Source of the DNA: Lepas anatifera
Lineage: Eukaryota > Arthropoda > Thecostraca > Lepadidae
Direction of reading: 5' to 3'
DNA length: 64,000 nt
Assembly: GCA_034440635.1 (NCBI GenBank)
Contig: JAOTON010001356.1
Span: 2,550,501 to 2,614,500 of the forward strand
Shown: positions 47,699-57,126 of the stretch, piece after piece
Layout: each line of letters begins with the position of its first letter
Numbering within the stretch: the first letter of the stretch is position 1
Program-made: the position numbers and the translations under genes
The notes under the pieces: generated by a model
The model's database searches: none
Seen by the model: the letters and a program-made list of their open reading frames with translations, nothing else
What the model was told of the DNA's origin: nothing

Positions 47699-48469
47699 CT
47701 ACAAGCACTGGAACTCTACCGCCATGAGATCTCTCTCGAGATCTCTCTCCGGGGCCACGGCCAACCATGACGGCCAGCGGGAGGCCACCCGCCGATATCC
47801 GGCCACCGACAGGTGGATGCCATCCGCCCGCCACCAGGCTGCGTGCTCGTCCGCTGCGCTGATGATTCGCCGGTTTCTGGATCTCTTTGCCAACAGTGCG
47901 CCCAGGGGCACGAACGTCACCCCGGAATCGCGGAGGACATCCTTTAGTCGCCGTTCCAGATGGAAGGCGGCCGTCGTCTCCCATTTCTTCCCCTCGTCGA
48001 ACCTTGGGCGGGGAAGCGGTCCCAGGATGACGACGCCCGCCGCCTGGCCAGCCAGGATGCCGGCGACCTCAGCAGCCGCCTCGCCCGCATCCTGGATCGA
48101 GCACCTCTCCACCTCTCTGCTCCAGCTTCCTGTTCCAGGGCGGGGATAAACGTCGTTGCCGGTTACCCAGACAACAATTTGCCCGGGTGTGAGTCGGAAC
48201 GACCTTGACGCACGCTCCCATGCGTCGAGTACTCCCTCGGCGCTGTGAAGGTCGCGCCGGATGCTTCGCCACGTGGCGCCCCGTACGCAGCCGTTCAGCA
48301 CCAGCTCGGGTTCCCACAGGGCCAGGTTTGCGTCGTCGGCAATCGAGTCGCCGATGAGCAGGTGCATCTTCCGGCTGGGCGGTGGCAGCGGCGGCGTCTG
48401 AGAATCGGGCAGCTGGGCGGAGGCCCATCTCTCCAGCTCCCGATCTCGGATGTCCAGAGAGTCCGACAT
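47699..48469 (-). CDS. ORF3: SGNH/GDSL-type hydrolase carried by the retrotransposon
   Basis: 256 codons from ATG 48469, located between pol and the polypurine tract, where env lies in retroviruses. It carries every SGNH block: LLIGDSIAD (S42), a block II glycine in LNGCVRGATW (G60 or G64), VTGNDVY (N105) and DGIHLSVAGY (D216, H219). The N-terminal 33 residues are Pro/Ser-rich and no signal peptide or membrane segment is evident, so it is probably intracellular. Predicted esterase/lipase-like activity. The substrate is unknown. SGNH domains are known in ORF1 of some CR1/L2 LINEs, and as I recall in some Ngaro/DIRS elements, but are not standard for Ty3/gypsy. The frame is open to 48613, overlapping pol by 17 bases, but a pyrimidine tract and AG just before the ATG favour a spliced start. 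Confidence 0.88.
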   Translation of the reverse strand: MSDSLDIRDRELERWASAQLPDSQTPPLPPPSRKMHLLIGDSIADDANLALWEPELVLNGCVRGATWRSIRRDLHSAEGVLDAWERASRSFRLTPGQIVVWVTGNDVYPRPGTGSWSREVERCSIQDAGEAAAEVAGILAGQAAGVVILGPLPRPRFDEGKKWETTAAFHLERRLKDVLRDSGVTFVPLGALLAKRSRNRRIISAADEHAAWWRADGIHLSVAGYRRVASRWPSWLAVAPERDLERDLMAVEFQCL

Positions 48470-48475
48470 GCCGTT

Positions 48476-48520
48476 ACTGCTCAAGCAAAGAAACAAAAAC
48501 CGTAAAGAAAAACAAGGAAT
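48476..48520 (-). promoter_or_regulatory. Predicted 3' splice acceptor for ORF3
   Basis: The minus strand reads TTTTTCTTTACGG, TTTTTGTTTCTTTGC, then TTGAGCAG, with AG at 48477-48478. The ORF3 ATG follows seven bases into the exon. A textbook pyrimidine tract in an otherwise GC-rich coding neighbourhood. Confidence 0.6.
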
Positions 48521-48596
48521 GCGTGCACATGCATCACGAACACATGCATGCACCAAACCATGGCGGTGTGGGTAAACAGGCATTACATCAGGACAT

Positions 48597-51500
48597 TTAC
48601 ATAACATAATCATTCATTCTTACTGGCGTTCTCCTTAATCGAGTGGACGTCCTCACCCCACCATTCTGCCCATGCCACCCTGGTCCCATCCCATTAGGAA
48701 CGCTTATGGGGGAGGATGATTCGCCCTCTCCAGTGTCTTGATTTTGGTTCTCATTCTGCTCTTTCCACGTGAAGTGTGCGGGTCCTTCATGTTTCCACAA
48801 ACGGTTCACGTGTACCACCTTCTGGGGGTTGCGACGAGTTGACATGTTGCCACCGAACCTGATGCGATACGTCACATCAGAGAGGCAATCCACAATGACG
48901 TACAAACCCTCCCAGTCTGAACTGAGCTTGGGGCTCTTTCCCTTTTGTCTCCTGGGGTTGTACAGCCACACCTTGTCTCCCGGTTGGAGGACGGTTCGGG
49001 TCGCTTTGGCGTCATGACGATTCTTCATGACCTTGGCTCGTATGTTCAGACGACCCCTGACCTGGTGGTGAACATCCTCCAGGCGACGTTTCAAGTTTGC
49101 CACGAATCCCGGGTAACTTCTAGCGTCTTCCCGTCCTGCCGGGGGCTCTTCCGTCAGCAAGTCCATAGGAAGACGGATTTCACGTCCCATCATGAGGCGT
49201 GCCGGTGTGTAGGTCGTGACCTCGTGTTCTGCGGTTCTGTAAGCCATCAACAGTGCAGGCAGATGGACGTCCCATTCATCCTGGCTTTGCTTGCAGAACT
49301 TGGCGAGTTCCTGACCAAGGGTACCGTTAAACCGCTCCACCATGCCATCTGACTCGGGGTGGAGCGGCGTAGTCCTTGTCTTCCGTATTCCAAGAATGCG
49401 GCAAGTTTCCTTGAAAACCTCGCTTTCAAAGTTCCGGCCCTGGTCTGAATGAAGCTCATTGGGAACTCCAAACCGGGAAAAGAAGTTGTCAACCAGAGCC
49501 CCAGCCACAGTTGCTGCTTCCTGATTTGGAATGGCGAACGCTTCTGGCCACTTGGTGAAATAGTCCATGGCCACGCATATGTAGCGATTTCCCTTCTTCG
49601 TCACAGGTAGAGGACCCACGATGTCCACTGCCACGCGCTCCATAGGGTTGCCGACCAAGTATATCTGCAGAGGTGCAGAATTTCTGCTGTTGGGGCCCTT
49701 CTTCGCACAACATGTGTCACAAGTTCGACACCACTCTTGCACGTCTTGTCGCATCCCAACCCAGTAGTATCGCTGTCTCAGTCGTTGCAGCGTCTTTCTG
49801 GTCCCAAAATGGCCTCCTATCAGGTTATCGTGAGAATCCTTTAGGATGTCGTGGCGGAGCAGTTTTGGCACTACAGAGAGCCAATGTTTGATCAGGCCAT
49901 CAGTCGACTCCCAACGGCGTTGAAGCTCTCCATCTTTCATACGCAGCATGTCCCATTGAGACCAGTAGTGCTTCGTCTCTCTGCTGGTAGACGACAAGTC
50001 TTCCCAAGATGGTCGATCTGAACCTCTCTGTAAATGTGTGTAGATGGGGGACAAGTCGGGGTCCTGAGCCTGTGCATCCTGTATTTTCGGTGCTGACTCT
50101 GTCTCCTTTGCTTCACTCCTCGTCCCACCATCTCCTGATGTGGTAGCATGGCATGAAGCGATTGACTTGTCGAGTCTTTCACAGTGCTCACAGTCATCAG
50201 GACAGGGTCGTCTGCTGAGCCCATCAGCGTTGCCATGCTTTTCTCCGGGTCTGTGCAAAACCTTGAAGTCATACTGGCCCAGGCGTGCCAGCCAGCGGGC
50301 GAGTTGACCTTCCGGTTCCTTGAGCGACCTCAACCACTGTAGTGCAGCGTGGTCACTACGCACGATGAAGTGAGCCCCGTACACGTAATGGTGGAAATGC
50401 CGCACCGACTCGACGATCGCCAACAACTCCCGACGGGTTACGCAGTAGTTCTTCTCTGGCTTGGTCAGTGCTCTACTAAAGTACGCAACAGCCTTTTCTC
50501 CACCAGGCGACCCCTGGGAGAGCACAGCCCCGATGCCACATGAACTTGCGTCCGTGTCAAGGATGAACGTTGATTTCGGGTCGGGATAGGCTAGTACCGG
50601 AGCAGAGGTCAGCGCCAGTTTTAATCTCTCGAACGCTTCCTGGCATGTGGCTGACCAAATGAACTTAACGCCCTTCCCCGTCAACTCATGCAGTGGAGCG
50701 GCTATCGTTGCGAAGCTCCTGACATACTTCCGGTAGTACGAGCACAACCCGAGAAAGCTACGAAGGTCCTTCACGTTGTTAGGTTTCGGCCACTCCGTTA
50801 TAGCCGAAACCTTTACAGGGTCCGTGGCGACACCCTGCTCGGAAACTTCATGACCAAGATAGGTCACCTTCTTTTGAAAAAGGCAGCATTTCTTCGGGTT
50901 GAGCTTGAGACCTGCCGCTCGAAAGCGCTCGAATACCTCGGTGAGTCGCCTCTGCGCCTCTGCAAAGGAGGATCCGAAGACAATTACATCGTCCAGATAT
51001 ACCAGGAGCGACTTCCAGTGAAGTCCAGCCAAGACAGCTTCCATAAGACGCTCAAACGTCGCCGGAGCATTGCATAATCCGAACGGCATGACCCTGAACT
51101 CCCAGAGCCCTGAGCCGCAAGAGAATGCTGTCTTCGGCTTATCTTTGGCGCTCATCTTTACCTGGTGATACCCTGACTTCAGATCTAGAGTCGAAAACCA
51201 CCTTGCTCCAGAGAGTGCGTCAAGGGAGTCATCAATCCTTGGGATAGGGTATGAATCCCTCAGCGTTACCTCGTTCAAGCGTCGATAGTCCACGCAGCAC
51301 CGCGTTGATCCGTCTTTCTTTCGAACTAGGACCAAGGGAGACGACCAAGCGCTCTCAGACTTCTCGATGATCCCTTGCTGTTCCATATCCCTCACAAGGG
51401 CGTCGGCTTCTTCTCGTTTGGCAAGAGGGATGCGTCGTGGAGGAATCTTGATGGGGCGCGTATCTGAAGTCTTAATGCTGTGTTGGACGAGATCAGTAGC

Positions 51501-52115
51501 ACCTAGATCTCCATCATGTCGCGAGAAAACGTCTGAATATTCCACCAGTACGTCTCTCACATGATCTTGCTCGGTTGTCGTTAAGTCCTGATTGCTGCGA
51601 TCGAAAAGCTGCTGTACATGCGTTGGAAGGGTTTTCCCACCCCAACCGGTGGACTTCGTCTCCTTACCCACTATATCACTATCGTGGACATCTACACCAC
51701 GAGCCACAACGGATCCCTCCTTTAGGAGAACCGTATGGTCTGAGAAATTCCCCACCAGAAGAGGAAATGAGGGTCCCTTAGTGTTTACCAGGGTCTTTGC
51801 AACCATTATGCCCACCCCCAGGCCATCCGTCATTTCGACTAGCCCCAAAGCGCTCCCGGACGGACCCATGGGGTGACAATTGACAATGCACTCCGACCGT
51901 GGGGGAATACGCACCGGCTTTGCAACGGCGACCCTGTAGGTCTTTGGTTGTTCTGCAGGAGACACAGAAGTCCAGAGCTGAATGTTGCGCCCTCCCATCT
52001 TCAAGAGCCGGTTTGGCAAGTCCAAGCAACATCCATTCTCTGTAAGGTAATCCAGCCCCAGGATGCAGTCTTCGACCATCTCGTCAGCGACATACACAGC
52101 ATGCCGGGAGAACAT
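48597..52115 (-). CDS. pol: pol: protease end, reverse transcriptase, RNase H, integrase
   Basis: 1172 codons without a stop. Order: end of protease (GLDYL, ~18-24); reverse transcriptase (~220-400) with D311 in LDLKSGYHQV and catalytic YLDD at 373-376; RNase H with D520-T-D522, E563, D588 and D631; integrase zinc domain H762-x6-H769-x26-C796-x2-C799; catalytic D831, D891 and E927 with the D-35-E spacing; and a C-terminal GPY/F-like module near 1067-1085 (WEGLYVIV). All catalytic residues are present, so the enzyme could work. The first Met is not a natural start. The protein should be made as a gag-pol fusion, which the upstream shifts interrupt. Gag and pol are in the same frame overall. 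Confidence 0.95.
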   Translation of the reverse strand: MFSRHAVYVADEMVEDCILGLDYLTENGCCLDLPNRLLKMGGRNIQLWTSVSPAEQPKTYRVAVAKPVRIPPRSECIVNCHPMGPSGSALGLVEMTDGLGVGIMVAKTLVNTKGPSFPLLVGNFSDHTVLLKEGSVVARGVDVHDSDIVGKETKSTGWGGKTLPTHVQQLFDRSNQDLTTTEQDHVRDVLVEYSDVFSRHDGDLGATDLVQHSIKTSDTRPIKIPPRRIPLAKREEADALVRDMEQQGIIEKSESAWSSPLVLVRKKDGSTRCCVDYRRLNEVTLRDSYPIPRIDDSLDALSGARWFSTLDLKSGYHQVKMSAKDKPKTAFSCGSGLWEFRVMPFGLCNAPATFERLMEAVLAGLHWKSLLVYLDDVIVFGSSFAEAQRRLTEVFERFRAAGLKLNPKKCCLFQKKVTYLGHEVSEQGVATDPVKVSAITEWPKPNNVKDLRSFLGLCSYYRKYVRSFATIAAPLHELTGKGVKFIWSATCQEAFERLKLALTSAPVLAYPDPKSTFILDTDASSCGIGAVLSQGSPGGEKAVAYFSRALTKPEKNYCVTRRELLAIVESVRHFHHYVYGAHFIVRSDHAALQWLRSLKEPEGQLARWLARLGQYDFKVLHRPGEKHGNADGLSRRPCPDDCEHCERLDKSIASCHATTSGDGGTRSEAKETESAPKIQDAQAQDPDLSPIYTHLQRGSDRPSWEDLSSTSRETKHYWSQWDMLRMKDGELQRRWESTDGLIKHWLSVVPKLLRHDILKDSHDNLIGGHFGTRKTLQRLRQRYYWVGMRQDVQEWCRTCDTCCAKKGPNSRNSAPLQIYLVGNPMERVAVDIVGPLPVTKKGNRYICVAMDYFTKWPEAFAIPNQEAATVAGALVDNFFSRFGVPNELHSDQGRNFESEVFKETCRILGIRKTRTTPLHPESDGMVERFNGTLGQELAKFCKQSQDEWDVHLPALLMAYRTAEHEVTTYTPARLMMGREIRLPMDLLTEEPPAGREDARSYPGFVANLKRRLEDVHHQVRGRLNIRAKVMKNRHDAKATRTVLQPGDKVWLYNPRRQKGKSPKLSSDWEGLYVIVDCLSDVTYRIRFGGNMSTRRNPQKVVHVNRLWKHEGPAHFTWKEQNENQNQDTGEGESSSPISVPNGMGPGWHGQNGGVRTSTRLRRTPVRMNDYVM

Positions 52116-52474
52116 TCCCCCACTTCCAGGGATACATCAACTGGACCTCTCAGTCCAGTGCATCTCCCAGTGACATCACACAAACCACTGGGAATGCGTG
52201 GATAGCTGTCGCTGGGCAGAAGATCCTTCTTCAGGAGTGTCCGATTAGAGCCAGTGTCTATGAGGATGGGACATGAGTTCCCATTGATCCGACCCGTTAC
52301 GAAGAGGTGGTTATGTGAAACTGGTTGGGACTCTATGTCTGAGTGGGTCAACTGCTGTCCCTCGCTGTTGTCCCCTACTCGTTTCCCTGCCTTGCGTATT
52401 TCTTTGGCTGGGGCTTTTTGATCGATTGACCACAGTCCCTTCGGTAATGGCCCATTTGGTTGCAGTTCCAGCAC
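52001..52474 (-). CDS. Aspartic protease segment, shifted frame
   Basis: Contains CPILIDTGSNRTLL with the catalytic D-T-G at 52250-52258, typical of retropepsins. Meaningful sequence runs from about 52410 to 52118, after which the protease continues (VEDCILGLDYL) in the pol frame. The frame change falls at a run of five G on the coding strand (52117-52121). The far C-terminal part of this ORF is out of register. Confidence 0.8.
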   Translation of the reverse strand: MLELQPNGPLPKGLWSIDQKAPAKEIRKAGKRVGDNSEGQQLTHSDIESQPVSHNHLFVTGRINGNSCPILIDTGSNRTLLKKDLLPSDSYPRIPSGLCDVTGRCTGLRGPVDVSLEVGECSPGMLCMSLTRWSKTASWGWITLQRMDVAWTCQTGS

Positions 52475-53477
52475 GGCCCGACGTCAAGCTTCTTGTTGCC
52501 ACCTTTGCTGCCGCGGAAGTGCCAATGCGCCTCACACTAAGCTCTAGCTCCTCCAAACGGGACAGAACAGTACTCAGCGTTTCCTTGACAGTCGGCTCAG
52601 AGTTTGTCGTCGGACCGTTAGCCTGGTGAGTATAGAACTCATTTGTCTGGATGCGCCGAAGCGGAGCCGACTTCAAGGACTTGCTAAGGGACTCGAACTC
52701 TAAAGCAACGCTTAATGCGTCGCTGAGCTTAGCTGGCTTCGCCTGTCGCACAGCCATCTGCATGTCCGTGTCGTGAAGAGCATCGATGAAGTAATCGCAA
52801 GCCAGCCTCGCTCGGAAGTCAACAGGTCCGGTGGGGTACGCCAGATTAGTTAATCGTTCCACGTCCATAGCCAGTTCACGCAGTGTTTCCCTGGCACGGC
52901 GCACCCGAGTTCTAAGCTCTGTGCGGTGCAGTTCCCCTTGGTGGGTGTCTCCAAACCTCTGCTCCAGACTGGAGACCAGGGACTGATAGCTGAACGAGCA
53001 CTCATCCGACACACAGCTAAGCACATCCAGTGCCGGACCCCTCAGTGCTGCCGTCAGATGAGCCGCTCTACGCTCCAGTGACCAGCCGTTGAAAACAGCG
53101 ATCCGCTCAAACTGGGCCAGGTATACCCTCCATGCCACCGTCCCGTCAAAGTCAGGGACCTTGATGCAAGATTGGGTTCCTGCCAGGGCCCCCGAAGTGG
53201 AAGGTCCGGTATATAGCTCTGTCTTCTGAGCCCCAGTCTGGGCGAACTCGAGAAGGACATTTCTCAAATCGTCGAGTTTGGTCTCCACCTCCCCCATACG
53301 CTGCTCAAACCGCTGGTCCATAGTTTCCTGATGTTGAACAAGCTGTTCTTTCATCACGACGGGAAGGGGCGAGGGTGGGCTCCCAAAAATAACCTCTTCA
53401 CACTTTTCGGCTGATTCAGGCTTGGCCAAATCAGCGAGACTGCGCGTAAAGGGCCTATTTTCGCGCTGTTGAGCCAT
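52311..53477 (-). CDS. gag: gag (capsid) of the LTR retrotransposon
   Basis: 388 codons from ATG at 53477. The frame is open further upstream only through a GTG inside the primer site, so the ATG is the likely start. The middle part (VPDFDGTVAWRVYLAQFE, GWSLERRAAHLTAALRG, then LEQRFG) matches retrotransposon Gag capsid helices. Starting at about 52550 the gag frame no longer gives sensible protein. The nucleocapsid zinc knuckle lies in the -1 frame at 52432-52473, so the last ~80 codons of this frame are probably out of register. Confidence 0.85.
   Translation of the reverse strand: MAQQRENRPFTRSLADLAKPESAEKCEEVIFGSPPSPLPVVMKEQLVQHQETMDQRFEQRMGEVETKLDDLRNVLLEFAQTGAQKTELYTGPSTSGALAGTQSCIKVPDFDGTVAWRVYLAQFERIAVFNGWSLERRAAHLTAALRGPALDVLSCVSDECSFSYQSLVSSLEQRFGDTHQGELHRTELRTRVRRARETLRELAMDVERLTNLAYPTGPVDFRARLACDYFIDALHDTDMQMAVRQAKPAKLSDALSVALEFESLSKSLKSAPLRRIQTNEFYTHQANGPTTNSEPTVKETLSTVLSRLEELELSVRRIGTSAAAKVATRSLTSGRAGTATKWAITEGTVVNRSKSPSQRNTQGRETSRGQQRGTAVDPLRHRVPTSFT
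52432..52473 (-). CDS. Nucleocapsid CCHC zinc knuckle in a shifted frame
   Basis: CWNCNQMGHYRRDC fits C-x2-C-x4-H-x4-C exactly. It sits one base off the gag frame, between stop codons at about 52547 and 52376, so it can only be translated after a shift on each side. Nucleocapsid packages the genomic RNA. Confidence 0.85.
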
Positions 53478-53488
53478 TTTACCTTTTT
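53477..53488 (-). promoter_or_regulatory. Predicted 5' splice donor before the gag start
   Basis: GAAAAAG|GTAAAATG on the minus strand, with GT at 53481-53482, directly before the gag ATG. Paired with the acceptor at 48477 it would remove gag-pol (about 5.0 kb) and bring ORF3 next to the leader. Confidence 0.5.
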
Positions 53489-53534
53489 CGAGCGGAAAAA
53501 ATATGGTGGCAAACAAATTTAAGCGCAAAAAAAA

Positions 53535-53551
53535 TCCCACTTCTGAAACCA
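53535..53551 (-). promoter_or_regulatory. Primer-binding site, tRNA-Leu-like
   Basis: One base inside the 5' LTR the minus strand reads TGGTTTCAGAAGTGGGA. From memory this pairs with the 3' end of an animal tRNA-Leu (…CCCACTTCTGACACCA) with one mismatch. The location is certain. The tRNA identity is inferred. Confidence 0.75.
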
Positions 53552-53552
53552 G

Positions 53553-54113
53553 TGTTGCGCCGCCCCGCTGGATAGGTTAAAGCCACCGAGTTCAGTAAAG
53601 GGGGGGTGCTATATTATGAGCCGTCCTGGCACACGAACACGGTACTCACGCACACGTGGTAGGTGATTCGGCGTATCCCCGGCTCCAGCCACGAGACCCG
53701 CCGAAACATTCACCACTAATAGCACAGCACTCAGCACTCGTTCGCTTCTACACACAGGTCTGAACCCACAACCCCCCGTCCCAGTCAGCCACAACTGGGA
53801 CAATTAGATTGTGTGCGCGACCGTGGCTGCTATCGGCACCAGCCGCATAACCGCCAACGGTCTCGCAGTGATTACTGCACGGAGCCAGGCAACCGGCGCC
53901 AGCCGCGAAACCCACCTGCTCCGTCTGAGTCTACAGACAAGACTGCCCGGCCGCCACCGGTCAGCCAACGAAATGACCCCGCCCGCGCGCCAACCACGTG
54001 ACCGCCGCGGGGCGGGGCCACCGACCAATCACCGGCCCACCCGCCAGCCGGCCGGCCAGCACCAACGGTGGCGGTCAGCGGCGAGAGGCCCGGCCCAGCC
54101 GCTGTTCGCAACA
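53553..54113 (-). repeat. 5' LTR (561 bp)
   Basis: Bounded by TGTTGCG ... CGCAACA. Transcription starts somewhere inside. The U3-like part is CpG-rich, with CACGTG at 53995-54000, a GGGCGGGG GC box at 54009-54016 and CCAAT at 54025-54029. No TATA box or AATAAA is evident. It differs from the 3' LTR by one extra G in a G run and a missing CA in the CACACAACC region, with no clear substitutions. Confidence 0.95.
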
Positions 54114-54506
54114 GCAGCTTTCACTCTCTTTGTTCCAGTGGACATCATCAATATATATTCCTAACACTTTGAAATCATTATATCTAGTAATTTTACTGGA
54201 TGTACCCATATTCTCACATCCCTTAACAGAATACCACACATTGGCACTTCTCAACACTTTGCACAATAAAATATTACAGTGCTTGGCACTTTGGACATTT
54301 TCACTCAGTTAGACTGCACAATAGGTTTGATGCAGTCACAGTCACAGAGCACCAAAAGAAAGTGGTCAAAAACCTGTTTAAAATTGGTTTACCTGAGATT
54401 TGTTCATTTAAAGAAATCACAATCCTACCATTACTAAAACACAGTCCGACAGTGCTGTGGGAATGACCTAGGACCCTAAAAAAGTTATTAAACAGAACAC
54501 GGTAAA

Positions 54507-54920
54507 AGTGCTAAAAGATTTAAAACACACCTGTCAGCAAAACAAGACCAAAAAAGTTAAACTCTAAAATCATAGGACGAAGGCAGCCAAAAAATCAAAA
54601 GTCCAGAAACAAAAACGTCTAAACCCTAACAGCCCAAAGAAGGCTAAGACAAGGTAAAGATAAAGAAAAAACATGGAATGAGGGAAACACACTGTTTTCG
54701 TCCTTGACTGTGACGACGGTCACACCGGAAAATTGTGTTTACCTCATCCCATGCTTTTGTCTTTGTCTTTACCTTGTCTTAGCATTTTTGGGCTTTTTAG
54801 GGCTTAGCCATTTTAGTTTCAGGACATTGGCTGTTTTGGCTGTCTTTGTTTTATGATTTTAGATTTAAGCTCTTTTAGCCTTTCTGAGTCAACAGGTGGG
54901 TTTAAGGTCTTTTAGCGCTT
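54507..54920. repeat. Long imperfect inverted repeat (fold-back)
   Basis: Arms of roughly 190-200 bp. For example, GCTAAGACAAGGTAAAGA pairs with TCTTTACCTTGTCTTAGC, and GCTAAAAGATTTAAAACACA with the segment ending at 54916. The apex is near 54705-54735. No ORF. It could be a fold-back MITE or a source of hairpin RNA. Confidence 0.75.
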
Positions 54921-55319
54921 CAAGCCATTCACACACATTTCACACAAAAAGCAGACCAAAAAACACACATGGGTACATTCATCAACAACAGTTGACAGCG
55001 AACAGGACTACCAGGTGTAGCATGATCTGTTGAAATTAGACACTCACTCGGCACAGCCCAGCATGAAACAACTGGATGAGATGGGCATGTAAGTGGTTTG
55101 TATCATAAAAAAGACAGGGAAGAGGAAAAAGAAAAAAGTACAAAAAAATAAATACATTCATGGGTTAGTCTTTGTTCACGGTGCCCGCGACACAACAGCA
55201 GCGCCGAGAAGCGGCCCCAGAAGCGCCGACCAGCTGCCTCAGCAGCACACCGCGGTCAAACACTGGCGCCACCCAGCAGCACACCGCGGTCAAACACGGG
55301 CGCCACCTAGCGGCCACCG

Positions 55320-55944
<625 letters not shown>

Positions 55945-57126
55945 CTGGAGTAGGTGAATAACAGCTGGGGTGAGTTGTTGGTTGCACAGATTTGGGGAGA
56001 TGACTACGGATTGACAGGAGGGTGCCAAAGGCGAGCCTGTTAGTCTCCCAGGACTGTCCAGTCAATTTGTACAGTGAGCATTCAGGCAAAAGGTTATCTT
56101 TTGGTACAGTGTGCCTTGTTACTGTCAATTTGCATGCCACCTTGGCTCATGAGCACGCACAAGAGTGACGAATCGAACTAAGACTTTAAGTCTTCAATGC
56201 AGATACTACAGTTTTACCAAAGAGCTGATGAGAATGGAAATTTAGTTAGGGAACTGGTATTTGTCTGTGTATATTTTTGCCACCTTTTTTTCAGAATGTT
56301 TTAGATTTTGGTATGTCTTGCAAGTTTCTAATTTTGGGGGCAGCAACACACTGTTCCATGTTCTCAGAGCAGATACAAACACAGACAATTTATGGTACAT
56401 TGTTGACAGGAGGGTTAACGACTCATTTAATATCTTCCATTTTATCATCTTTTTAAGGTCAAAGGTCATTCCCACAACACTGTGGTATATGGCACCCTAT
56501 ATGCAGCAATACAACAAGAGCTCAAAGCTCCAAGGCTCCCAGTTTGCAAAGTATGGCATTTTCAATGAGATCTTGTCAGTATGAGTGCACTTGGAGACAG
56601 GAGCAAGTAGTGTGAATTTTATCAACCTGGTGTGAATTTGCGAGACTGGTGTGAGGAAGGTGACAATTGAACCAAACAAATAATGACTACATGGTTATTA
56701 ACACAGAGGAGGGGGCTTGAGAAAAAGTCCTAAACTAATAACAGAGGTAGCATTGCATTGTGTGGGTAGAAATGCTTGCATTTTCCCCTGGTATATGGCA
56801 TATTGGTGTGAATTCATTTAGGCTGGTGGTGAGAGAATTTTAGATGGCTGGTGCGAATCGTCTGGCCTGCTGCCATACCTTGCAGGCTGGCAAGGCTCAA
56901 GGTCACCTCTTGCTAGCTTAGCTTGCTACATCAAATGGGGAGGCCCAGCCGACATGTCTTGGCCCTAAACGCGTTAAAAAAGTTAAAGTTATAAAAGTAA
57001 GTAAGCATGCACACCACACATCCTCTCAGTATGTATATTCGTTTGTCGCTTACAGGGTAGGCACTTGAAAAATTAAGAGGAAAATTCTGCCGCAGTCCCA
57101 TTTGCTGCCCGCCAATGGGAAACTTG
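55945..57126. other. No recognised feature
   Basis: Frames at 56242-56475 (minus) and 56261-56584 (plus) are opposite-strand shadows of each other and carry no domain I recognise. Confidence 0.45.

Larger units (their letters stand above)
46927..54113 (-). mobile_element. Complete Ty3/gypsy-type LTR retrotransposon with SGNH ORF3
   Basis: 7187 bp, transcribed leftwards. The order along the element is: 5' LTR (53553-54113), primer site, gag, protease, RT-RNase H-integrase, SGNH hydrolase ORF, polypurine tract, 3' LTR (46927-47488). RT before integrase places it with Ty3/gypsy rather than copia. GCAG flanks both ends (46923-46926, 54114-54117), a 4-bp target duplication. The LTRs are nearly identical and the 1172-codon pol is open, so insertion is recent. 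No env. Gag-to-pol continuity is broken by three one-base shifts. Confidence 0.95.

Noticed and set aside
47186..47770. 194-codon plus-strand frame starting in the LTR
   Set aside because: LTR sequence. The same frame recurs at 53811, and it runs antisense to the element.
47699..48613. SGNH ORF as an unrelated host gene hit by the retrotransposon
   Set aside because: It lies inside the LTR pair on the coding strand, between pol stop and polypurine tract, with no target duplication or disrupted pol around it. It is part of the element as inserted.
52311..52474. Programmed -1 frameshift sites for gag-pro-pol expression
   Set aside because: Three shifts in 450 bp that restore the starting frame, two of them in homopolymers, fit indels or assembly errors better. 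I saw no convincing heptamer plus stem-loop.
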